From assembly GCA_018873225.1 (NCBI GenBank), contig JAEILZ010000002.1, positions 3,038,001 through 3,102,000 of the forward strand: DNA of 64,000 nucleotides. The letters are read 5' to 3'. Positions 53,735 to 64,000 of this stretch are shown one piece after another. A program made the translations under genes and the position numbers. Under the pieces are notes generated by a model. That model did not search any database. It saw only the letters and a program-made list of their open reading frames with translations, and had not been told where the DNA came from. The number at the start of each line of letters is the position of its first letter. The stretch's first letter is position 1. This stretch comes from [Phialemoniopsis] sp. UDSM-2020. Taxonomy: Eukaryota > Ascomycota > Sordariomycetes > Thyridiales > Thyridiaceae.

Positions 53735-53882
53735 TCAGTGTGGAGGTTAGCTCCAACAATGAGTGAAAAAGAAGACTAGCTTCAAAATGGCCTCGTTCTG
53801 ACCCGACCTCGCAGCACCAGAGGTGAAACTACTCCATATACAGCACCTACTGCTCGAGCCGACGAGCAATCCATTTGACGAA

Positions 53883-56132
53883 ATGTCTTTCGATAGTGCT
53901 CAAGCGGCCCGAAAGTCGAAAGCCACCACCGCCTGTAACACCTGCAGGGCACGCAAGACCCGGTGTGATGGCCAGAGACCTTCATGTTCATACTGCAGAA
54001 GCGCAGGCGCACAATGTATCTACCGGACAACTACTGCCGATCAAACCTTGATGTGAGTCGAAACTTTAGGCCCGCCCTGGAGGCCTATCGCCCACTCCCA
54101 AGCTTATTAAGGACCCCATGCAGCAACGAACAAAGCATTCTCGAACGGCTGGACCGCATTGAGTCGCGCTTCGAGGCTACAGAGGCTTTACAGTCAGCGT
54201 GGCCTTATCACTCGACGACCTCATTTGCAGATGTGATGACGACAAGTGGTCTCCAAGACCACGACAGTTGCAGAATGTGAGTTTCATCTGCCAAGGGAGT
54301 GACATATGTTAACCACACTAAATGATATCTTCCTTCAGCCACCACACACAAACACCGTTCTTCCACACTGCATCATCACATAAAATGCTTCATTATTGGC
54401 CACGGATCAGTATGAGCCTCACCTTGGGTGATACAAATCCATTGAGATACGTGGAAGAAACACAATCTGGAGGAAGTCCTCCCATGCTGTCCCAGAGCAT
54501 GTCCGAAGTCGATCGAAGTACTGTGGAAACTTATCTGTCGAGAATCCATGAGACATGTACGGGAGTGGATTTTCTCTTGGCTCAGCTACTACAACGCCAT
54601 TCGAGCATACTCGCATCACTTGCTGCACATGGAGTATCGCCGCAAACATCGACTCCCGGTGCCGGAGGATCGTTGTCCTTGGAGAACTGCAGTTGTTCAC
54701 TTCTTCTCGTAATTGCACTAGCAGCCGGAGCTGCATTTCGCACTGACGGAGAATCATCGAATCTGATTGCCAAACATATACATGAGCAGTCTTTCCGAAT
54801 GGCCAGTGCCAAGATGGCAGAGTTATTCTTCATGTCCGATGACGAATCGATACCCTTTCTCCTGCTTGGCGCCCACATTCTCATGTCAGAAGCTTATCCC
54901 AACGGAGCGCAGAAGTTATGTCAAGCCGCTGGAGACCGACTTGGTCGTATTGGAAAGAGGTAAAGAAGATCTAATTCGAGCCATAATGTCGACTGATGAT
55001 GCTAACGACTTATTTAATCTTGTAAAGACAGGTCAATGAGCCGTGGTGGAAGGAGCGGTTTCAAAACTGCCTCAAACTTCACCATGTGATTGAAAGGCAA
55101 GTCAAACATACATTACAAAACAAAGTGTGAGATCATACTAACATTTATGCAACCTGTGAAGCGACATTCTGTTGACAATGGACGGCATCCCTTCGGAGAC
55201 AGCATTGGCCTTGCTGAACAACCTGACTGGGATGAAGACTCTATGGGAATTTGAGACGGGATATATGAATCTTTCTGTGGCTGAGATAGCCCAAAAGAAA
55301 CTAGCAGAGACACTCTTCGACGCAAGCTTCAACGTATGCGATATCCAGAACCGGATACTCGCACAGATGTACACCATTGAGCAAGCGTACGCACAGCCGC
55401 CGGTGTTGGCTGGGGTTCTCATGGACCTGAAAGCCGACCTCCACCACTGGTTCGAGAACCTGCCCCTCGAATGGCACTTCTCGCGGGACCTGGGTAGCGC
55501 CATGACACTTCCAAACCCTTCGCCTGATGTCACGGCACATCTCCGGGCCAAGTACTACATCCTCGAGTTCCTCATGTGCCGCCCGATTCTATACTACATC
55601 GCTCACGAGAGCTTGGAATTGCCCCTGGACACTAACTCCGCTTCCCCAGCCAGCGGCATCTCGGAGCCGGATGGAAGGCCGTTCTGGATTTACGATGCAT
55701 GCCATAGGTGCCTGCAGTGCGCTGGCTTGCTCATACTCAATCATGATCTGGGATCTGGAAGTGAGACCCCTCGACACCGAGATTGGTTCGAACTGCATAT
55801 GTATGCCTTCCCCTCAAATGATCCTGCAAGTCGTGCCATGATTAAAAACTAATCACCACTTTCATCGAAGGATATGGGGCGCCGCGCTAACCATGGTTCT
55901 CGCTCTCGCCACACCAGCTTTGACGAAGTATCTTCCAAAGCATGAACAGGCTATCGATGCAGCATCTCTTGTGACCAAGGCAGAGAAAGTCCTTGAGCAG
56001 GCATCCCAAGAGAATGAGCTCGCTTCTAAGTGTCTTATTCTGCTGCACAATCTCCAGGAGAATTTGCTTGGCCGAAACGGAGCTGGTCAAGGAGTGACTC
56101 CAGACGTAGATATGTCAAGCAATGGAACGTAG
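53883..56132 (+). CDS. Zn2Cys6 transcription factor of the sugar cluster (637 aa, 6 exons)
   Basis: Exons 53883-54052, 54124-54276, 54339-54959, 55028-55096, 55162-55800 and 55871-56132. Near the N-terminus CNTCRARKTRC, then PSCSYC and a last Cys, form the DNA-binding cluster with spacing C-x2-C-x6-C-x6-C-x2-C-x6-C. A short coiled coil follows across the first splice (NEQSILERLDRIESRFEA). The middle domain has the fungal regulator pattern with LLLGAHILMSEAYP, then PWWKERFQNCLKLHHVIES. Intron 4 (55097-55161) has a GC donor and an ACTAAC branch site; it joins HHVIES to DILLTMDG in frame. The last gene before the AT-rich block, it follows the SDR gene by 304 bases and is the natural candidate to control the porter and both dehydrogenases. 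Confidence 0.83.
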
Positions 56133-57540
56133 CGGCTCATACTGAATCTCTATATTGTTCCGCCATCTTATATGAGCTTCATCAAGAATACAAGACGCTC
56201 TCCATAGGAGTTTCAACACTGTCGCTTGTGAATGTACAGTGTCCAACTTCTGGTAGGGAATAGAGCCAATGTAGAACTGTGCTTGCAGCTGTCAAGGGGA
56301 TAGCCCGGCGTTTGAGAAGCTGAAGGGTCTAAGTAGTGCGTAGTGCGCCGAAAGGGTGACTGCTAACACGGAGACCCCCTTGCGACTACTTTCGTACATA
56401 TCGTAGTATCTTACCAGTCAGAATTTTGCCTGAATACATCTCCAGCGACACGCGGTTCCAAGAGACATCTCCAAGACTCATGCAGGGTCCTGCATGTGAA
56501 TACGGTACGCTGTCAGCGTCACATTCAGGATGCTTGCAACATTGTCGTTAAGATTACGGCGGAGCAGCCTCCGGGCGTGAAGCTTGGCTCAACAATGAGT
56601 CGTACCAACGTCAATAAGAAAGCCCATGAGAGATCTCAAGGTAGTTTCACGAAAGTGTCGGCATACAATTGTAGGGCCTCGAAGATTCCTTCGGTGTGAA
56701 GTGCGGCGAATCCTTCTTACGAGTGTGAACTTCTACCAGCCATTCAGGACGCTGGAGGCCACGCCCCAATTCCTGTTTCGCCACTCAGCCGCACCGCTAA
56801 TGAAGAATCAAGCTATCACTGGCCACATCTACTAGCCCCGTCGAATGCCCGGAGCTGTCTAGGTCTATGATCTAAACATATCGTGTTAGTGACCCTCTAG
56901 TAGGGCCGATCTCCATACTAGGCGCGGGGTTAGCTTTCGGCAGAACGCCTCGGGATGACTACATTCTTACCAATGCTACGAGTGAGACGAGAGTCCATTG
57001 ACCTGTCCAAAAAGCTTAGCATCTCCAAGATTTCCCCGCATCGCAGCATTGATGCTGCTGAAAACCCGTTCCAGAAGAACCAACGCCGCTCGTCTGACGT
57101 TTCATCACCTGTTGGTCTTGCAATATTCCCAAACTTGCCGCATTATGCAGGCACGGGCTTTCTGGAAACAATCGCGAACCGAAGAAGGCGCCTTTGAAGG
57201 GTAGTATTCGATGCCAGCTTCTTCAGAGAAGCGTGCATGATCAAAAGGCCGTGCCAAGGCGGGCCGCACACACCACACAGATGATGGCTGTTGGGCGTGC
57301 TTACCGGGATTTCCACATTTCAAACGTCGGCAGTTGAAACGAGCAATCTTAGCCCCGGGCTGGGGCCACGGCGCTTCACCCCCGGCGTCATCAGCAAGCA
57401 CTACGCTAAGTTAGGATAGTGGAAGCTTGGATTGACGTTCACAATTGCCTCCTGTCAAGGGTGTAAGTGTCGCTAGGGCGGTAGGTGTACGTACACACAA
57501 AGGTAGATACGCGGTTGGGGTTAAATTGGTTGGTTCATAT
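56133..57540. other. Gene-free flank before the AT-rich block
   Basis: 1.4 kb of normal base composition after the last gene. Short open frames only, none recognisable. Around 57430-57600 the sequence turns AT-rich over about 150 bases. Confidence 0.55.
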
Positions 57541-60500
57541 TGCTTGCTTAAGAGAGAGTATAACTATATAGCGCCCCTGAGATGAGGAAGCTATATACTA
57601 GTATAGGCCTATAGCCTACAGCCTTAAACTAACTATTACCTACATAGTAGCCTACTATATAGGAGGTTAAAAGGGCTATATAATTATATTATACCTATAT
57701 AGTAATATATTAATATTAATAACTTTTCTTTTATAATTATATATTATCTTTTAGGCTATAGAATATTTATAGTCTTATATATTCTTTATTTATTTAATTA
57801 TTTTATCCTTATAGTTATTATTAAGTATTTATAGATTTTACTATTAGTTAGATTCTTTATATATATTTATTATAAAGTTTTATTAAATATATTTTTCTAT
57901 ATAATAATAAAAAATATTTAAAATAATTTAAAATATAAAATAAATATAAAATTTAAAAAAATAAATATATTTATTAATAGTAAAATATTATTAGTATATA
58001 TAGATATAAATAATTATATATAAAAGAAATAGAAGATATAAAGCTTTATATATAGAAAAAAATAGTAAATATAAGGCTTTATATAGAGATAATATAATAA
58101 ATATAAGTATTTATATATATAGGAAATAATAATAATTCTTTATAATATATAAGAAAAATTAAATATACTAGTTATTATATATAGCTAAAAGAATAAATAT
58201 TAATTATTATATAAAATTAAAATTAAATATATAACTTACTATATAAAAAATAAAACTATAAATATTTCTTATTATATATAAAATAAATATTAAATTTTAA
58301 GCTTTATATAGTTTTATTATAAGTTTTATTTTTATTTATTATAAATAAAAATTTAATAAGTTTTATTTTTTTATATATAAAATAAAATAAATTTATATAA
58401 TAATAATTTTTTTATTTAAAGATATTTAATATATAAATTACTAGATAAATTATAAATTCTTTATATAAAAAGTAATTACTCTTTTCTATTTTATATAGAA
58501 GGTATTTTTAGTTTTTCTTTTTATTTATAAAAAAAATTTCTTTTTATATATCTCTTTTTCTTTTTTTTTTCTTTTCTTCTTATAATTATTTTTATCCTTT
58601 TTATATATAATTAAATCTTTATATAATCTCTTATAAGATTTCTTTTATTATATATAATTATTCTTATTATTATTATTATTTTTATTATTATTATTATAAT
58701 TATTTTTATTTCTATTACTATTTATATATTAAATAACCTTATATATAATATACTTTATAATCTTATTAATATATATATTATTTATATTTTATATAATAGT
58801 ATTTATATATTAAAATTTTATTATTATAAGGATAAGTTTAATAAATTCTTTTAGTTTTTTATTATTAATATATATATTTTTATTTATTTTTTAGTTTTAT
58901 TTTTATTAATTATATATAGAATAATAAGTATTAAATCTTTTTTATATTTATATATAATATTATTATTTATTTTAATTATATTAAGGCTAATAATATCTAT
59001 TTATTCTTTATATAATAATTCTTTATTTTAAATTCTTAAAGTATTAAAATAGAATATATAAGGGGTTTATACTAATAGTAAATAATAAGTATAGAATAAT
59101 AATATAAGTTAATTAATTATAATTAAGATAGTTTTTATTTAAAGGTATATTATTAGATAAAGATACTTTAAATATTAAAAAGCTATTTAAATAGGTATTT
59201 AAAGATAGATTTTATTTGTATATATAAATAGTTAAATTATTTTAAATTATTAATTTATTATAATTAAATTACTTTAAATTAGTAAGAACTATTAATTATT
59301 TATAATTACTTATTTTATTTATTCTATTATTTTTAATTATTTAGATTGCTACCCTATAGTATTATATTTTAATTTTATAATATAATATCTCTTTCCTAGG
59401 TTAATATCCTAATAATTTTAGCTGCTTCTTAAGATCTATATTATTAGATTCTAAACTTCTACTATAAATATAAACTTTCTCTTTATTTCTTTCTACTTTC
59501 TTCTAATAAAATATTATTAAGGTATATTAAGAAATAGAAGCTTAAGCTATTATATAATTATAATACTTTATTAAATAAAATCCTTTAAAATAGGTTTAAA
59601 GTTATATCTTATATATATTATTTTAAAAATAATTTATAGTATAAGATAATAAAAAGAATAAAAAAATATTTAGAATATATTTATTATAATTAATCTTATA
59701 ATAGGATAGGTATTCTTATAGGTATTTATATATATTATTATTTAATTAATTAAAAAGATAATATATTAATTATAATAGTATTCTATATAAATACTAAAGT
59801 GAAATATTTAAAATAAGCTAAGATAGATAAAAAGGAGAGATTTTTAAATCTTTAAAAGAAAATAAATAAGATCTCTATCTATTTAATCTGTTTATAAAAA
59901 TAATATTATTCTTTTTATAAGAAGGATATTTAAATAGTATAATATAATTTAAAAAATATAAATAAATTAGAAAAGTAAGAAAGAAAGGAATTAAATATTA
60001 CTATTAAGATATAGTCTACTAGTAGTTTTAATATAATTAATTAAAATATTATTAGTTTAAATAATTCTATATTTATTAATATTAGGCCTATTAGTAAAAC
60101 TATTAAAGTTTCTTTTTATAGTATATTAGATGCTTAATAGATTTCTAGGTATTTTTTTTATTATTATAATCTTTCTATTTAATTAAATATTTCCTATTAG
60201 ATATCTTTTATTTAAGTATTTTCTTAATATTATATTCTTTTTCTTTTACTTTTATTTCTATTAGTTTATTTAATTAAGCTTTTTAAAGGGTTAATTCTAA
60301 TAGGGATATATAAAAAATATTATAAATATATATTAATTTTAGTAGTAATAGTTTATAGTTAGATATTAATATCTTTTATAAAATTTTAAATAATTTTAGT
60401 TTTTTATAGTTTAATTTATTATTAGATTGTTTTATTATAATATTTTTTTATAATAAATAAATTATATTTCTTTTTAAGAAGGATAGTCTTTTTATTTTTT

Positions 60501-63500
60501 TTTAATTATAGTAGTATATAATATACTTTTATATAAACTTTAGTTCTATCTTTAAGGATATATATAACTTCTTAAGATATTTTATTTTAAGAATTATAGA
60601 TTCTATATTAATCTTATTTTATAATTATTAATAAACTTTAGGTTTTTAATTATAATTTATAAAGAATAGTAATACTTTTATTATTTCTATTCTAAAGCTA
60701 TTATATATAAATTAGATTAAAAATAAAAATTCTATCTAATTATCTTACTTATAATTAATATAATTATATAAATAAGCTTTTAATATTTAATTTAACTATT
60801 TAATTTATTTATTAGTTTATAAGTAATAAGCTATTATAAGTTTTTTATTTATTTTTAATTATCTTATAAGAGAAATATAGAATTTTAATATAAATATAAT
60901 TTCTTTATTAGTAATAATTTTATATAGTAACCTATAGTTAATTATAATAATTTTTAAGAAAATAAATACTAATTATTCTATTAAGTATATCTTCTTAAAT
61001 AGTAGAAAATATATATATTTAATAAGCCTTTTAAGGATTATTAAGATACTATTATATTTTATTTTTATTATTAGGTTTTTAGATTTTAATAGTTTAATAA
61101 TAAAATCTATAGTAATTAAATACTAAGGTTTTTTTAATATTAATATAAACTATAGTTCCTTATATATCTTATATTTTAATATTTTATTAAGATTATATTT
61201 TAGATATTTTTTAATTATATTCTTTATAACTTAATTAAGTTATAGAAAATTATATATTTATTAGATTCTTATTATAGTTTATATAACTTTTTAATATCTA
61301 TATACTTTAGCTTTATAAATTTTTTTTATATATTTTTATTTAAGTATTAGTAGTATATAAATATAGTTCTTATATATAATAAGATAATTCTTTATTAGTT
61401 TATATTTAATAAATAGGTTATTCTTATAGTATTAATATATTTTTTATTCTTTTATATTATTTAATAGTATTTATATTTTTATAAGAGAAATTTATTATAA
61501 AATTCCTTTAAGGATTCTATTTAGATTTATTTATATAATTATTTAAATATTTATAAGTATTTTCTATTTATAATTAGATTTTTAGCTAAATATATTTATT
61601 CTATTATTATTTAATCTCTTTTTATATAAGATTTTATAGTTAAATTTTAAAAGAAATTTTATCTATTTTATTTATTATTTATTAAGTTCTTTAAAGATTA
61701 TAAAATATATAAGATTTTTATAGTTTATATATACTATAATTAAATATATAGTACTATTTAGGTATAGTTTTTATTCTTTAAAATATTTAATAATTACTAT
61801 TAGTTTTTTATTATAGATTTAGTAGTTAAATTCTAGTTTATATAGTTTTTTTAAAAAAAAGGCTATTAAATATAGAACTTTATTATTATTATATTATTTA
61901 AATTATCCTTTTAAAGTATAATTAAATATATTTATTTTAAGTTTATAAGGTTATTTAAGATTTATAATTTTAATTATTAGTTTATTAAGAAGTTATCTTT
62001 TAATTCTATTAAAAGTTTCTTAGTATTTCTTTATTTAATTAAAAGCCTTACTTTTTTTAGTAAGATTTATTAATATAATTATTAATTTATTATATTCTTT
62101 TAAGAATTATCTATAATAGTTTATAAATCTTAAGAAGAATTAAACTTCTTTAATATTCTTAGATATTAATTAGTTTTTAATTATTTTAAGTTTTATTAAA
62201 TCTATTTATACTTTCTTTAGTTAAATTAAGTATTTAAAGTATAATATCTCCTATATATAGAATTAATTTTTACTAAAGTTTACTAGTAGATTTACTATTT
62301 AAAGATTTTAAAGTACTTTATAAATATATTATTAATATTCTTTTAATATTTTAAAATAAATAAGAATATTATTAAGATAGATAATAATAAAATTATTAAG
62401 ATACTTTCTAAGTATATTATTAATTAAATTCTAAAAAGATATTAAAATATTTATAAATCTAAAAGGTATAATAAGATATTTAAAATATTTTAAATAGGTT
62501 CTAAATATAGTTTTTTATTTATATTCTTTTTTAATATAAATTAAATTATAAGTTCCTAATAGATCTAATATTATAAATTAATTAATACTATATAACCTAT
62601 TATATAGCTTAATAATTAAAAATAATAAATATTAATTTTTAATTATAATATTATTAAGTTATTAATAGTTAATATATATTTTTTATTTATTATTCTTCTT
62701 TAATATCTAAAGGATTAGATATCCTATTAATAATTTAAATAGTTAAATAAAATCTTTTTAAAGGTTTTTCTTTAAATATTTCTTTAATTTCTTAAGTTAT
62801 AATTCATTTAAGCTATAAATCTTTTAAAACTTAAGTATAGTTTCTAGCTTTAGTAGTATTTTATAGTTATAATATAAGTATAGTAGTAATATTATTTTAA
62901 GTTTTAATTAAAATAATTTTTTATATTAATAGTATTCTTTTAGTATTATTATAGTTTTATTAGGTTATTCTTCTTTAAGATATAATAGAACTTTATAGAT
63001 TAATAACTTATATATATTCTATCTCTAAGGAGCTTTATTAATTAAGTTCTTTTTTAATTATTCTTAATATAATTATTTTAATTATATTATTTAGCTAGTA
63101 GACTAATTAATATATAGATTATTTTATTATAACTATAGTATTTCTAATATTTAAGGTTATTAAAATAGATTAAAAGGTAACTTAAATAAGAAGTTATATA
63201 GTTTTTTAGTTAATTATTTTATTATTATATTAAATTTAATTTCTTTTTATTATAAATAATTTATATAGATTCTTCTTATAGATTTATAAAATCTTAAGTT
63301 TATTAATTAGTTATAATAAGATATAGTTTCTTTAAGTATTACTATTAATTAATATAGTTATTTTTTTATTATTAAGTTATATTTTAATTAGTATTAGTAT
63401 ATAGTTAAAAATAGTTTTTAGAGTTTTTTATATTTTACTTCTTATTTAATCTCTTAATAAGAGCTATATTTATTTTTTAGTATTTATTTATTTATTTCTT

Positions 63501-64000
63501 TATTATAAATCTATTAGTAAATATATTCTTATTATATTATAAAGTCTTTTTATAGTACTTTAAGTTTTATTATTTATATTTCTTATTATTAGTTATATAA
63601 TATACTTTTTTCTATTAAATTTTAATATTATTTAATATATTTAGTTTTTATTAATTTTTTTAGGTCTTTTTTAAGCTCTTTTTATATTCTTTTCTTAGTA
63701 ATTTTAATTTATTTATAGTAATTTTTTAAGACTTATTAATTAGATACTTTTTTATTAATTATTATCTTTATAGATACTTCTATTAAGGTTTATTTTAAGG
63801 GTTCTATTTATAATATCTTATAAAGTTATTTTAGGATCTCTTTTTCTATTAGTTAGTTAGGTTTCTTATTAAATTATTTTCTTAATATTTAGTTTAATTA
63901 AAGATATATATATATTTACTATATTATTTCTATTTTAAGATAATATTATACCTTAAGTTTCTATAGGTAATATATCTTATATTATATTATTATATAAATA
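57541..64000. repeat. AT-rich, RIP-degraded repeat block, continues past window
   Basis: About 6.5 kb made almost wholly of A and T, dominated by TA-rich words, with CpG nearly absent and no open frame of even 60 codons on either strand. This is the product expected of repeat-induced point mutation, which changes C to T (preferably in CpA) on both strands of duplicated DNA. Readable remnants of a Ty3/gypsy polyprotein on the minus strand show that a retroelement supplied at least 60.7-62.9 kb. Runs such as ATT trinucleotides near 58665-58700 are secondary. No terminal repeats, target duplications or telomere repeats are visible. Confidence 0.9.
60700..62850 (-). mobile_element. Ty3/gypsy retrotransposon pol remnant (reverse transcriptase to integrase), RIP-mutated
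   Basis: Read on the minus strand from high to low coordinates. At 62353-62379 the codons spell YLNNILIYF, the reverse transcriptase active-site motif YLDDILIYS with both GAT codons changed to AAT, the G-to-A form of RIP. Upstream (62400-62830) the stops-interrupted text still follows the gypsy RT pattern, with GFIR-, PILFVKK-, and PF-F-N-like blocks in order. Downstream near 62050-62200 a FLGF-NYYRRF-like stretch appears. At about 60737-60843 the integrase C-terminal block survives: KLxxAYHPQTDGQTER reads as KLIIAYYL*TNK*IK, followed by AYLYNYINYK. Spacing of 1.5 kb between the two matches RT-RNase H-integrase order. Many stop codons; inert. Ends of the element are not seen. Confidence 0.85.

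Noticed and set aside
55028..55040. Acceptor at ACAG (55028-55031) for regulator intron 3
   Set aside because: It gives a frame that soon stops; the AAG acceptor at 55025-55027 keeps the conserved NEPWWKERF text in frame.
56955..57197. 80-codon frame before the AT-rich block
   Set aside because: No recognisable motif, low-complexity Ser/Arg content and no neighbouring exons.
58560..58720. T-rich and ATT-repeat runs as a CRISPR-like or satellite array
   Set aside because: No regular spacing or conserved unit; simple-sequence drift in RIP-degraded DNA, and CRISPR arrays are not expected in a fungal nucleus.
57541..64000. Insertion of mitochondrial DNA as source of the AT-rich block
   Set aside because: Minus-strand text follows Ty3/gypsy RT and integrase motifs with transition-type changes; no mitochondrial gene or tRNA text was found.

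Overview
The window is nuclear DNA of a filamentous ascomycete (Pezizomycotina, most likely a Sordariomycete). The signs are genes with several 50-110 nt introns and CTRAC-type branch sites, many MFS transporters and Zn2Cys6 regulators, GC-rich coding DNA, and an extremely AT-rich block carrying a retrotransposon with the signature of repeat-induced point mutation (RIP). The species cannot be named from the sequence alone. About 23 protein genes are supported, two of them broken. Exon borders were read by hand, and summed exon lengths are multiples of three for the intact multi-exon models.

Left half (1-32.4 kb), ordinary euchromatin: the 3' part of a GT90 glycosyltransferase (cut by the window edge), an MFS transporter, a proline racemase-superfamily enzyme with a Ser/Cys active site, a secreted CE1-type esterase, a membrane fatty-acid desaturase, a regulator with two tandem Zn2Cys6 clusters, a sugar porter, an SRPK-like kinase, a bZIP factor, an amidohydrolase-fold protein lacking key metal ligands, a Zn2Cys6 regulator whose cluster is split by a 23-nt exon, and a secreted S28 prolyl peptidase. 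Long intergenic stretches at 20.0-23.5, 24.7-26.1 and 28.8-30.6 kb hold no gene I can support.

Right half (32.6-56.1 kb), accessory in character: a sugar porter, a carboxymuconolactone-decarboxylase-like protein, a cytochrome P450, a fungal regulator without a zinc cluster, an ACC-synthase-like aminotransferase, a ruined multicopper oxidase, a GNAT acetyltransferase and a ruined amino-acid permease. Then comes a compact four-gene set: sugar porter, Gfo/Idh/MocA dehydrogenase, SDR dehydrogenase and Zn2Cys6 regulator (48.4-56.1 kb). Its promoters share CGGAG/CTCCG palindromes, so I infer a self-contained, locally regulated sugar or polyol catabolic cluster.

From about 57.5 kb to the end the sequence becomes almost pure A+T with no open frame of note. 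On the minus strand, mutated but readable Ty3/gypsy reverse transcriptase and integrase motifs survive, so this is a RIP-degraded retroelement block that continues past the window.

Two cross-cutting observations: four introns use GC-AG instead of GT-AG borders, far more than the roughly 1% usual in fungi; and the two pseudogenes both lie in the 15 kb before the AT-rich block.
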